The notes beneath the pieces were generated by a model. That model saw only the letters and a program-made list of their open reading frames with translations, was not told the origin of the DNA and ran no database searches. Of a stretch of 64,000 nucleotides of DNA, positions 44,810-55,921 are shown piece after piece (the first letter of the stretch is position 1; every line of letters begins with the position of its first letter). This DNA comes from Pezicula radicicola. Lineage: Eukaryota; Ascomycota; Leotiomycetes; Helotiales; Dermateaceae. The stretch lies in NCBI GenBank assembly GCA_003008705.1, contig PDUO01000005.1, positions 127,997-191,996 on the forward strand, given 5' to 3'. Position numbers and translations under genes: made by a program.

Positions 44810-45034
44810 TCTGGACTCGCCTACACTTTGGCGGCGCAAGCCAAGGGCTAAGATTTCCTGGTACATTAAAAATGTCCAATCATCTCTCGGCTGTCCGTCC
44901 ATCACCCATTTGAACTCGACTTACTCGAATATAAAGATGCCACGGCATAGGATTTTATTCAGAATGTCCTTCGCGACATATGAATGTTCAGTGAAGCTTG
45001 ACTGGAGACTTTTCAGGCTGTTTCATCCTTCTCA

Positions 45035-46657
45035 ATGGCGACCATCAGCAGCCCAGACCTGATTTCGTCGGACAAAGGGCATAATCCAGTCTCAAACTCG
45101 GGACTAGTCAACCTTGATATCGAGCCTCAAAATTCCTCCTCGAAGAATGAAGCCACTAACCCCTCAGATACGGTGTTACCCGATGAAGATGCGGCCTTCG
45201 AGGACAACTCCAATATTCCCCACCTTTCAATTCCTCGACTCTTTTGGTTCTTCTTCTACAACTTCGGCCTCTTCGCCTGGGGAGGCCCTGTAGCCCAGAT
45301 TGCTCTCATTAAGGATCGACTTGTCATCCAGGAAAAATGGATCACCCTTGCACGTTTCCAACGCGTCTTCTCGGTCTACCAAATCCTTCCTGGGCCCGAG
45401 GCAGCAGAGCTTTGCATGTTTTTTGGATGCTTGTCGGCTGGGAGACTTGGCGGTATCGTCGCTGGGCTGGCCTTCATCCTTCCTGGCTTTATTTTGATGC
45501 TATTAGCAAGTTATGTATACTCGTTGGCGGGCTTTGATAATAAGTACTTCAACGCATCTTTCAGGGCGCTGCAACCAATGGTGGCCGCAATGGTGAGAGC
45601 ATATCCCGTTCGATACTCGCAATTACATTCCATTAATTAAGTCACAGATCCTGCGAGCGACACACAAGATAGCAGATCACTCGGTGATAAATCAGAAGAC
45701 TCGCAAAGTCGATCCGTTCCTGGTCATCGCAGCCATTTGTACAGCAATAAACGGTGCCCTTCGCATCAACATGTAAGCAGGCACGTTCTCAAACACGCAC
45801 CCAATGCTAATGCGCCGACTGGCTGTAGCTTCATCTCACTCAGCCTCTATGGGGTAATTTACACCTTTATATCTCGACGGTTATGGATCCCCGCAGGACT
45901 GCTCTTCGTGCTCCAGTACGTCGGTTATGCGATTTACGTTGTCTTTCGCGGTGTTCCTTCACCTGTGTCTCTTGCGCTTGGAATAGCAAAGACCCCTTCA
46001 TTCATCAATCTCTTCGTTCTTGGCCTTGTCGCTGGAAGCCTCTCATTTGGTGGTGCATATACCGCAATACCATTTGTACAGGTCGAGGCCGTCCTGAAAG
46101 GAGGCTGGTTAGCCCAGAGCGTCTTTATTGACTGTATAGCAATTGGAAATGTATTACCTGCACCCCTGGTGATCTTTGCAACCTTTGTGGGGTTTCAAGG
46201 AGGATTAGCGGATGGCGGATTGGGAAGCGCATTTGCTGGTGCTGTTATCATCACGCTAGGAATGTTCTTCCCCTGCTTTCTCTTCACCATTGCTGGCCAT
46301 TCTTTGCTCGAGAAGTTGGTCCGAAACAAGGTTCGTCATCACTTACTTATGACTCAAGTGTCGCATGTTGACCGATCTCAGTTCCTTTCGGCTTTCTTCG
46401 ATGGCCTTTGCGGTGCTGTTGTTGGTGTCATAGCCATCATAGCGGCCCAGATCCTCAAATCTAGCGTCGAAGGCTCAGTAGGAAAGGCAGAGACGGATCC
46501 CATTAGCGTGGCATACGATCGGATCTCCCAAGTTGGACCGGCTGCGGTGCTGTATCTTCTGGCATTAGCAGTGTTGTATAAGTTTAGCAACAAGTACACT
46601 GCACTGCTGTTGTTAATATCAGGAGCGGTTGCAGGGCAGTTCGTCTTCGTCTCTTAG
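45035..46657 (+). CDS. ChrA-family chromate ion transporter
   Basis: Members expel chromate from the cell and probably treat it as a sulfate analogue (family knowledge). Exons 45035-45592, 45648-45772, 45829-46330 and 46382-46657 give 486 residues with about ten membrane segments in two homologous halves. First half: 'FFFYNFGLFAWGGPVAQIAL', 'FQRVFSVYQILPGPEAAELC', 'GGIVAGLAFILPGFILMLLA'. Second half: 'LGLVAGSLSFGGAYTAIPFV', 'GWLAQSVFIDCIAIGNVLPA', 'PLVIFATFVGF'. The GGP and PGP/LPAP loops are the ChrA signatures. The third intron is 51 nt with no stop, so retention would keep the frame; homology favours 'KLVRNK-FLSAFFDGLCGA'. The acidic, Ser-rich N-terminal 65 residues are cytosolic. Confidence 0.9.
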
Positions 46658-49600
46658 TGTGGATATCAAAGTGGTTATAGTGAGCACAAGAAGCAGGAGA
46701 TGGAAAAACACTACAGTGATGTATTTTCTAGAGTTGCCGTTGTTTAAGCAGGAGGGGCAGTTAGAGTAGTACAGATTGGAAATGCTACAGGTCAATTCCC
46801 TCAAAGGCACACAAGGGTCTTTTGCAGATGATGCCCGGACAACATGGAACTAGTAAAATTATGCCATTATTTACTCAGTGATGCCCTCGACATAGTGACC
46901 GCTCTATGCTTCTGCACCCCTGCATCATATCTCAACGAGCACCATAAGAGACTGTCTCCGGCCCTCACCTCTCTGGGAACTCCGCGACATATCTTGGCTT
47001 ATACCGCCTCCTTCGAATGGCAGAGAAGTCAACCTCTACGAGAGGAAATTTATATTTTTCACACCTGTCGGTCAAGCTATCACAATGGCGATGACAAAAT
47101 TGTCCGTAAAAAGTGTCCAACCTGTCGAAATTCTCGTCCGTGGAGAAGATGCATTAAGTGTTACGAACATCTTCTCTCGCCCACATGCCCCTGTCTGATG
47201 TACTAGCTTATATCCCAGGGGGACCTGGCAATTCACAACTCCAGAATACATGGTCGGCAACGCCCCCTCCAGCCCTTTCCAGTCCAGACAGGGGCCTCTC
47301 TTTATCCAAACCACCAAGTATTTGTGCCGCAGAGCTACCAAGTTGCAGCTTGTCCGCGAGACCGAGTTCAGCTGGGTAAGGATACTATAAGAAAAGCTTT
47401 AAGCTTAGATTAAAAGGATTCTAAAGTATATTAAAAAGATTATAAGATTTAAAAGTAGAAATAAATATTTAAAGTTAAATTCTAAAAAAGAAAGTTTATT
47501 AATATAATTATTATCTTTAAATAATATTAATTATATATATATATTATATAAGAGAGTGATATTAAAAACTGACCTTTATTATATAGTTTATACTTCTACT
47601 AGTCTAATAACTTTTTTATTAATAAAGTATAAAGTAATTGTCGGTATATTCTGTATACCGGTTTTAGTGGTTTCTAATCCTTGTCAACTACTCAACAAGC
47701 AGACTAGTGCTTCTCACTTAGTATGCCTCTATTTGAGTGTGTGTTGACGATGGATTGATTGGTTCCTAATAGCTAATAACTAAGAGAGTGGTTCTTGTAG
47801 TCGAAACTACCTATCGGTCTATTCCCGATTAGGCCCAGTCTCGGCACGAGCCGCTGGCTTCTGATTGGCCAGGGCATGTGGTTTAACATATGAAATGGTC
47901 AATGAATGAAATACCAGATATTGACGTTGCAACAGTAATTATTTTAAATATATAAAAATAATTAAAGTATTTAAGAAATTCTTTACTTACTAAGAGTAAT
48001 AATTATAATAAAAGAAAAGAGTATTTAACCTTAGAAACTACGTATATAAATATAACTAATTAGTAAAATAATATAGCGCTATAGAGATAGTTATCTGTAA
48101 TATAAATCCCTACATTTCTCCTCCTTAACTGTCGACTATTAGCTAGAGAAAGGTACATTTCGTACCTTAAGTTGACAACAAGTTTTCTGTCTCTATGTTT
48201 GTTCTTGCATCCATCATCACCTTCACCGTGCACATAGAGCCGGAATATCATATCGAGTTCAGACTTCTTCATACAAATACATTATATGCAGGAGGGTTCA
48301 CATCTTGTAGCGGACTACATTGCCTCCCGTCAACATTTGTCGCAGCACAGTCCTGCTCATGCCTGTCAACTGATACAGGCTTCTCACCTTCCTGGTCCTC
48401 GCTCCTACTTTCCCAGTCGCTCTCAGAGACAGAAGGCATATCTGTCTGAGAGTAGTAGATAACCTGAAGCTATACTACCAACTCAACAGCCCCGTGATAT
48501 AGCCCCTTGATACTTAAACTCAGCATCACCGCATACTAGCGTGCAGACAACTGATTCAGAAATGTTGGGAGCAATGTCTTCACTGCAGTTATCGGAACCT
48601 TCAATGACGTTATCCAACAGCACAACTCTGGCACCTCTCCCTCCTCTTCATGATTATCTGAAAAGGCACCTCCACCCATACCTTGGTCTAATAAGCCTTA
48701 AGTCATGAGATCAGTACGGTCGAAGTTATTTCAGCTCCAGGAAAGAGTGCCGTACTCTCGTACCTCGCATCCAATCTCCTGGTCCTTAAATCGCAATTCA
48801 GGGTCTGAACGTGCTGCGTTCGGCGTCGGGACGCACTCCAACGTACAATGATACTTTATGCTGTGGACTTTCCATTGGCGTTACCAACCGGCGGTCTAAG
48901 CATGAGATTTAAAGGAGCCTCGGAGAGAAAGAAAGCTGAACACAAAGTCTAAAATAGACATTGCTCAAGTCGAGTGGAGTGGTAAGTCGTAAGCAGAGGT
49001 TAATGAGAAGATGTATGCAAAGACTAAACGTAAGTTATATGAAGAGTTTAATACTCTACCCAGCCTCGGAGATACGGATCTTTTATTCTACTGTGGGGAG
49101 ATTTAATAGTAATTATTTAATTGGATTATCACATTCGCTTGAAGATTTCTCATATGCCCTGCGCCCCCATTGAACTTATTTACCAAGTATAGCATCTTAA
49201 GAAGCGTCAAAATTCCAGTACAGAAACATAAGCAATTAACCAGGACTACATTTATCTTAACCCGTCGGCTTTATTAATACATCAACCACTCTTTATGCAC
49301 TCACCTCTATGATCTTACCTCTATCTTGCACAGGTAATCCAAGTTACTCAATACTATACCGTATCTTACCTTCTCTTGGGCACTAAATATAGTCCTATCT
49401 CCTAGTCACTAAATTACCACTTTGCAAAACTTAGACATTTTCTCTCAGCGATGCTTTTAATAAGAGAATTTAGATCCAGGGCATGAATAACTCTATAAGC
49501 CATTGCTTTGTATATTAAATACAGCCAAATGCAAGATTCAGGTACAAAGGGCTGCCGAAATTAGCAATCTTGGTCGTTGTTTTATGCGACCATTGTCCCA

Positions 49601-50158
49601 ACCAAACGACGCACAAATACTTCGTCACTGTGAGTAACGTCTCCGACGTTAGGAGATAGGATAATCTGTAAAGCCTGAAATGCTAGTCCGCTGAGCTATA
49701 GTCAGCCTAGCTGGATTCTTATTAAAAATCATAGACTCGAAATTGCTGATTCGCTGTTATGTATGTACAGCTTTTTTTACAGCCAATTCTATGCTCTTCC
49801 ACTGTCTTCGAACTTATTCTCTAACATGTGAAAATGGTTCCAATGGCTAAAGTTCAGTCCCACTCCACGTGATCACGTACTTGAAAACGCGGACACACCT
49901 CAAACCAGACGCGTCTTCGCACAACTTCCATAATTTATTTCACGATTTCCAATTTACCTACAGAGAACGACCAGGTTACTCGGTATGCGATTCATCATCT
50001 TCATTCCATTGTCTTACCCCATTAGACTAACGGAAATTAGAACCAGCAAGTTGTGAAGGAAACATTCGAATTCGGCCTCTTTGCGGACAACAGCGCAATT
50101 CCTACAAGCCAGGACCCTAAGCTACTTCGTCTTATAAAGACAAACAGCATTTCTCAAC
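46658..50158. other. 3.5-kb AT-rich, gene-poor spacer
   Basis: No gene can be supported. 46844-47393 has short open frames on both strands without family resemblance. 47395-48120 is very AT-rich (see separate entry). A hairpin CGGTATA-ttctg-TATACCG lies at 47642-47660. 48120-50150 is ordinary unique sequence, with a 12-bp palindrome ACGTGATCACGT at 49867-49878 about 280 bp before the next ATG. Confidence 0.45.
47395..48120. repeat. AT-rich block, possible RIP-decayed repeat
   Basis: Two stretches (about 47395-47600 and 47935-48110) are dominated by A/T with many TpA steps, while the 47640-47935 part between them is of normal composition. This looks like remnants of a mutated transposable element. 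No terminal repeats or transposon proteins could be read, so the class is unknown. Confidence 0.4.
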
Positions 50159-52270
50159 ATGGATTACGACCTCGACAAGTCTTTCTACAAGCTATATAAG
50201 GGAGGTAGACTGTTTAAACAAAACCTACTCAAGGCTGTGTCGGCGCAGTACGACAGAGAAGACACGCCTGTCTGGGCGGAGAATCTTCAATTCCTCACAG
50301 CATGCCCTTCGGAAAATACACTATTGGTGCCAGGGAAGGGAACTTGCGCTCAAAACTCTTCCACTACGCACAGTTATTTCGACCGTGAGGACTTCCTTCC
50401 CGAGGATCTGGCTAAGAACAGTGGTGGTAGTGAACATAGCGAGGCTGAACAATCCTGTCACTGTACCCCATATCAAGGATTCGACAGTATCTCCTTGAGA
50501 CCGGGCAGGAGAATGGATTTGAGGTTAACGTCTCCTGGGGAAATGCCAGGCTGTGTACATTATCTTGCAGTTACCTACCGGTGGCCGCAAGACACAACAT
50601 CCGAGGAAGAGCGCTACGAGATAGCTCTACCTTCTAACCAACGGCGCAAAAGCAATGTTCCAGCTTGGTTGTTGGATCGAATCATTGCCTACGCTGCTTC
50701 CCAAGGCTTTAAGCTGATATGGATTGATCAAGAATGCGTGGATCAAAACAACCCGGAGCAGGTAGACCAAGCTGTTAAAGCATATCATGCTGTATATCGC
50801 CAGTCTCAACAGGTGGTTGCTGTGCTCACCGCTGAAATCACAGAGCAAGCCCACTTAGACGCTTTCAGATTTGCAGAAAATTACTACATGGAGCAAACTC
50901 GAACCGGTACCATGACGGTTGTGGAATCGGAGGTGCGGAGTATCATGCAGGTCTCTGCACTAATCTCTAAGAACGAATGGTTCGATCGTATATGGACACT
51001 TTCAGAGTCATTGATGGCCTCCAGGCCACTTCATTTTCTTGTGCCCTGTGGAAGATCGCTGCAACGTAGTCACTGGCTCGGTAGTCTTTCCGATCAGATT
51101 GTAGTACATCAACTTGTCCTCAATGCCCTTTTCTGTCCGATCATAAAACCTTATGAAACGTTCTCTTCAGCTTCGCCCCAGAGACGAACAGAAGGAATCA
51201 TCGAGAAAATATTGTTCTCTGAGCGTGGTGCAATTGCTGCATACCACCTTTTCCAAGAAACCTATCCGGAATCCAAATGGTGCCTTAAGCAGAAACGAAA
51301 CCTAAGTATAGTTGAAGCATGCAGACTGATTTCCAGTCGGGATGGCAAGGAAAACTCAGACCGAATAGTCATCATGGCTAATGTCTGCGGGTATAAGAAG
51401 GGGCTTAGATGCTCAAGGCTAGTGCAGCTGAAGTTGGGCTTGAGTATTTGCACATTAGCTTTGTCTATTGTCAATGGTGACGACAGTTTGCTCGACTATA
51501 TCCAAAGGGAGTGTTATGTGGGACGTCGTGAAGCTTTTTCGTGGCTCCCGTTGCCAGTGGGAAGTGTCAAAGATGCTATCGACTTAAACCGCACTATGAA
51601 TAATTGGCTCTGCTTGTGGGGTGAACCAATTCCCAGCTTTCCATGTGAGTCTGTCACAGCGAAAGGGCTGTTGACATCGGGGTATCTCTGGTCGATGAAG
51701 TGTCACATTAGAATAGCTGAAATCTTCTCTAAGGTCTATGAAATTGTCGATCGGCTTCCCTCGGACTCTATGACAGACGCCGAATATATCAAAGCCGCTG
51801 TCTGCGAGGCTCTTGACCAGGTTTCTATTCTCGCAGGCAAGAACAGGGCGGTGCACTTATACGATGAACTATTAAGGGACCTTAAGCAAGCTAGTTTAAG
51901 TGGTTCAGATAATTCCGATCCTTGCGAAGCCAGGGGACCGCTTCGTTTTCTTAAGAAATGGGGTGAAATTGATGAAGACAGGACTATGCTTCATTTTAGT
52001 GAGGTCGTTAACTCTTGCTGTCTTTTCACAGACGATGATTTAATGGCTGACTATGTCTTTGTTCCCCATTCCGATTCGATGTTTTGTTGGAATGGTTCTC
52101 ATTGCACTGTGACATTGGCTTGGAACGTTCGTGTTATGGACTGCTCGATGACTGGTAGTAATCAACCTTCGAGACTACGCTATCTCGGCCAGCCTGACGA
52201 GGAGTTGTATCTCCTTGGCTCACCGAAACATGTTGAAATCGTGGAACCGCAGCGGTTTCTTATTGAATAG
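50159..52270 (+). CDS. Divergent HET-like protein, intronless
   Basis: A single uninterrupted frame of 703 codons. The HET core is degenerate but visible: 'VHYLAVTYRWPQDTTSEEER' (for the usual Y-x-x-LSY-x-W), 'WLLDRIIAYAASQGFKLIWI' followed by 'DQECVDQNN', 'VKAYHAVYRQSQQVVAVL' and 'NEWFDRIWTLSESLMASRPL' (for the W-x-R-x-WT-x-QE part). The Cys-His pair 'CHCTPY' precedes it at about residue 100. The rest ('DRIVIMANVCGYKKGLRCSR', 'LWGEPIPSF') resembles other long fungal HET-like proteins and has no named domain. It stands alone, with more than 2 kb of gene-poor DNA on each side. Confidence 0.82.
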   Translation: MDYDLDKSFYKLYKGGRLFKQNLLKAVSAQYDREDTPVWAENLQFLTACPSENTLLVPGKGTCAQNSSTTHSYFDREDFLPEDLAKNSGGSEHSEAEQSCHCTPYQGFDSISLRPGRRMDLRLTSPGEMPGCVHYLAVTYRWPQDTTSEEERYEIALPSNQRRKSNVPAWLLDRIIAYAASQGFKLIWIDQECVDQNNPEQVDQAVKAYHAVYRQSQQVVAVLTAEITEQAHLDAFRFAENYYMEQTRTGTMTVVESEVRSIMQVSALISKNEWFDRIWTLSESLMASRPLHFLVPCGRSLQRSHWLGSLSDQIVVHQLVLNALFCPIIKPYETFSSASPQRRTEGIIEKILFSERGAIAAYHLFQETYPESKWCLKQKRNLSIVEACRLISSRDGKENSDRIVIMANVCGYKKGLRCSRLVQLKLGLSICTLALSIVNGDDSLLDYIQRECYVGRREAFSWLPLPVGSVKDAIDLNRTMNNWLCLWGEPIPSFPCESVTAKGLLTSGYLWSMKCHIRIAEIFSKVYEIVDRLPSDSMTDAEYIKAAVCEALDQVSILAGKNRAVHLYDELLRDLKQASLSGSDNSDPCEARGPLRFLKKWGEIDEDRTMLHFSEVVNSCCLFTDDDLMADYVFVPHSDSMFCWNGSHCTVTLAWNVRVMDCSMTGSNQPSRLRYLGQPDEELYLLGSPKHVEIVEPQRFLIE

Positions 52271-54555
52271 ATGTCGACCAGAATTGGATACCATATTCGG
52301 GCACGAATTACGTGGCAGTGGCGTAGCTTGAATTCATCATCTCCGTACAATTGCGTACACACACTTGTTAGCTGTTTTACCTAGCATTACACTCATTTTT
52401 GCTGCTATTCTTGTGCTTTCCATAACGTTCAATCGATGTATATATAGTGCTCCCATCCTTACGAATAGAGCCACCAGAATATCAAAATTCATTCAATCTA
52501 CCTCATTCTTACCTATTCCGGTCAACTCGTTTTTGCCCCCCTCTTACTATATACTCAAGAATGCCTCGTACTATAAGAGCTTATATATAAATATAGAGTA
52601 AGATAAGGCTACTATTTTGATCTACTTTTAAGTATATTATACTATAAATTAATGGAGTATTATGTTGGGGCAAAAGTACGATAATTAATTAATTCGTGAG
52701 GTTCACTGGTGCCAAGAAAGTGGACGTGCAATGAAAAAAAAGACATGTCACAGTAACTTAAAGAGGCAGCGCACCTGAACGTAGTTTACAAATCTAAAGC
52801 TTAAGCCGAGATGGATTGAGTAAGAGAAGTATTACCTTATTCTATACTGTTTACCTTTAAAGTGAAAATGTGTCAACCAGACAATAGATGTCTCAGGACA
52901 ACTACAGCGAAATCCAAGTCTGCCCGGGCCCCTAGCATTGATTTCCAAGATTTGTGAGTCAAGATCAAATACGAACCGAGCGGCAACCTCTTACAAACCT
53001 TGGGATGAACCCGAGGATACTCAAAACTCTAGATTCCCAAGTTGTGCATCTTCAAGACTCTAAGATCTATTCTACTTTTAGATGAATCTACCTAGCTTAG
53101 TTGCTGTCATCTAACATATTTCTGTCAATGCTTTTTATTTATCTCCAAAACACTAGGCATAAACTCGCAGACGATGTATGGCATAAATAGCTAGAAGGGT
53201 TGCCTTTCTGATGCCGTTAGGGTTGAGTTCGAATTCAAGTTGTTCAAGACCACACTGCCACAGACCTGATGGCTTCTGAAATACATTGTAGTTGGCATTT
53301 CAGTCCATCCTAGAAAATTCTATCAATTTAAGATGATAGATAGTCTTTCTAAGAAGCAAGTCAGTAAGTAGAGTAGATATAACAATCTGGGAAGAGTAAG
53401 GAGCTGGTTGATAGTATGGAGTATTTACCATGTAAGATACAAGATAATCTCCTTTGCTACTTAAGCAATAATATAATCTTCTACTATATCTTAGGTACGG
53501 AAGGGAATTGAGGAACCCCACGCCCCCCCTGCTCAAAAGTCCTCGCTTAAATGTGATTTAGTAGACGCTGGCTGCGTAGTATGAATACTGCAACGCTAGA
53601 AAATGCATATAAGTCGTTACACTAGCTAGAGGGTGTTCCTCAATTACTTCCACCCCATTCCGTACTAAGGACTCTACAACCTCAGAACCAAAAATCATGA
53701 CTTTAGCAGTTGGATACTTAGACACAAGCGACCCTGCTACAGAACATCTATTAAGTATCCTCCTCAGATTCTAAGTTCTAACTCTTGTTACTAACAACAC
53801 AAGGCGAATGGATGCAACTTCAGACGAAACTATTGACAAGCGAATATGTGTTAGCAACATAAAATAGCGGTACTTGAAAAATGAGTTCATGCGTAAAGAT
53901 AAGGACAACGGTCACTCAAAGAGGACAGATATCTTGCTTGCTTGTAAGATACGGGTCAATTTTTTCTTTCAGCGCTCCTCTCGGAATGGTCTTGAGGCTT
54001 TGATGTACTGTTCTAGTTAGGAGCACATGTGGTATGGTGGCTTCTGACGAGTTGAGACGCTCTTGTCTACCTTTTGACTGCTTCTAGAACAAGAAGACAA
54101 GAAGAGAAACATCACTCATTTATCATAGAGTTATTGCTCAGACTGAAATAGTGATCAACTAACCTAGAAGGTACTCACAAAAGCTACTCGGCAAGAACAA
54201 TAGACCAATACACCATAGCACACCGCTTAGCTGAATAAATCAACAGCACTTCTAAGACGCAACTCAACATAAAACCAAAAGATGACTTCTTTAAAACAAA
54301 TATCTAAAAACCCCAAAAACTCCAAATCCAAATCCAAATCCAAACCCAGACCCAGACCCAGACCCAGACCCAAACCAAGACTCCAATCCCAGTCCAACAC
54401 AAAATCAAAAAGCAAGACCCAAAAACAAAAACAGACCAAACACCCCATCAATCCCCTCCTATCACTTCCCCCTTTCCCCCATCATCCCCATTCCGTAACA
54501 TCCTTTCCACAGCAGGCGCAATCAGTTCCAATCCACACACCCCCTCATCTCAGCA
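52271..54555. other. 2.3-kb gene-poor spacer
   Basis: No supported gene. 52550-52690 is AT-rich. 53300-53540 has a minus frame with no resemblance. A hexamer repeat lies at the right end. Confidence 0.45.
54321..54376. repeat. Hexamer tandem repeat (TCCAAA)n then (CCCAGA)n
   Basis: About four TCCAAA units merge into about five CCCAGA units. It lies 3' of the SMP-like gene and gives apparent Lys-Ser/Arg-Pro and Gly-Leu/Asp-Leu repeats in translation, which I regard as accidental. Confidence 0.85.
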
Positions 54556-55054
54556 TTAAGATTTTCCCCCAGCCCCAGCTCCAGCCCCAGAGCCGGCATT
54601 AGAATTAGCATTCTTATCCGCAGCACGCTGGGCCCTAGCAGCGAAAGAACCAGATCCCGTATCTTGACCTGCTTTATCCTTTTTCATACACAAACCATGA
54701 ATTAGTTATTTTCCTTGGTTATCTTGAAGGTTTGGGATTGGTAAAGGGTTGGGATGAAAGGGATATGATGAACGGGATGTGATAGAAGGAATTTGATGAA
54801 GGGGCTTTGCTTTTTGTAATAATTAGGCCTAGAAGTTAGAGCTGCGGTAGACAAATTTTATGGTTGGATATTCTGGGTTGGTTGGTTTTGGTTAAGTGGA
54901 GGGATGAAAGGACGGATGGATTGAGTGAAAGAAGGAGGGAATGGGAAGGTATTGTACGTACGTTGGCTGATTGAATGCGTGATGCGGCTTCTTTCGCCAT
55001 AGGGACTTTAGCGGAGGATTGGGATTGGTTTCTGTTTTGATTAGAGGAGGACAT
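54556..55054 (-). CDS. Small SMP-domain-like protein
   Basis: Exons complement(54962-55054) and complement(54556-54678) give 71 residues. Exon 1 reads 'KVPMAKEAASRIQSAN', donor GTACGT; exon 2 starts after AAAAAG with 'DKAGQDTGSGSFAARAQRAA' and ends in a Gly/Ala tail. The layout 'A-x-RIQS ... GsFAARAQ-AAdkN' matches the seed-maturation-protein (SMP) motif common in small fungal proteins that may be stress-related, but no activity is established. The intron of 283 nt is long for this window, but both halves match the family and the phase is 0. The start ATG lies in 'gacATTTTGATGG' complement context at 55052-55054. Confidence 0.78.
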
Positions 55055-55921
55055 TTTGATGGATGCTTGGTTGAGTTGAGTTGATTGGGTTTTTGTATTA
55101 GGAGGGTTTTCTCTTTTTCTTTTCGTCTTTTCTTTGGAGGGAGGTACTTTTGAGAATGAGGATGAAGATGAAGATGAAGATGGAGAGGTGTGAAAGGAGG
55201 GATAGAAGAGGGTTTTTATAGATGTGAGGGGAGAGGTGTGGTGACGTGAGGAAGTTTGGATTGGAGGTGCTTTTGCAGATTGCTTGATTGCTGGGTCGGG
55301 TTTGGACGTGCTTTATTTGTTCTGGTAAGCAAGCGAGCTGGGTTTTGTTACTACTTGTGACTCCCTAGGTATATGGTACCTTTATACAAGTTACTGTGCA
55401 GTAGAAGAGCTAATGGTTAAGCTTACTTATTCTTCATCGGTAACAGAGGAATGGCAACTTTACAATGGTTTGCTTCTCAAAGTTACTTGGCATGCTTGCT
55501 ATGAATGTTTGTTTGTTTGATATAAAAACTAATGAAACACAGGTGCTGTAGTCTGATATCGGAATCTCGATATCAGCATTTTTCGTTTCAGTCTATAGAC
55601 TTGAGTAGTTGCTACTCTAATCTGAGCTGGGCTCTGAGCCCCTAAGCCCCTAAGCACGTCGCTAAGTCAACCGGAGCATGCAGAGTGGCTCTAGTTCTCT
55701 AGTTTCCCTGTTGGTAATTTCTAGATTTTACAAATGCATCTTGTTTGCAACACTACCACCTCTTTCAACTTATCAAGATGGTCGCTAACATAATTTCTTA
55801 CTAGTTTACCTAGTGAACAAAACAATCCACAGAACCAAAATAAAGTACCTAGTCTTCTCTAACACAAAAATTCATTAAAAACTCCCTTTATCTGCCTGTT
55901 TCCGTCCCACCCCATCCCCTC
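55055..55921. other. Upstream region of the SMP-like gene
   Basis: 867 bp. A GATGAA repeat lies at about 55159-55181 in the leader. The right part is the 3' flank of the acetyltransferase. No gene seen. Confidence 0.45.

Noticed and set aside
46844..47393. Possible gene with Cys-rich plus frame ('CPTCRNSRPWRRCIKCYEH')
   Set aside because: The Cys pattern does not fit a known zinc-finger family, the region has several overlapping open frames, and no intron set gives a longer sensible protein.
47742..48113. Solo LTR starting TGTTGACG and ending CCTACA with a TATA-like part near its end
   Set aside because: The 5-bp flanks do not match and no primer-binding site or polypurine tract was found.
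53190..53250. tRNA-like GAGTTCGAATTCAAG motif
   Set aside because: The T-arm stem does not pair and no acceptor or anticodon arm fits around it.
54282..54602. Plus frame with Lys-Ser and Arg-Pro repeats, and minus frame with Gly-Leu/Asp-Leu repeats
   Set aside because: Both arise from the hexamer repeat, and the plus frame runs antisense over the last exon of the SMP-like gene.
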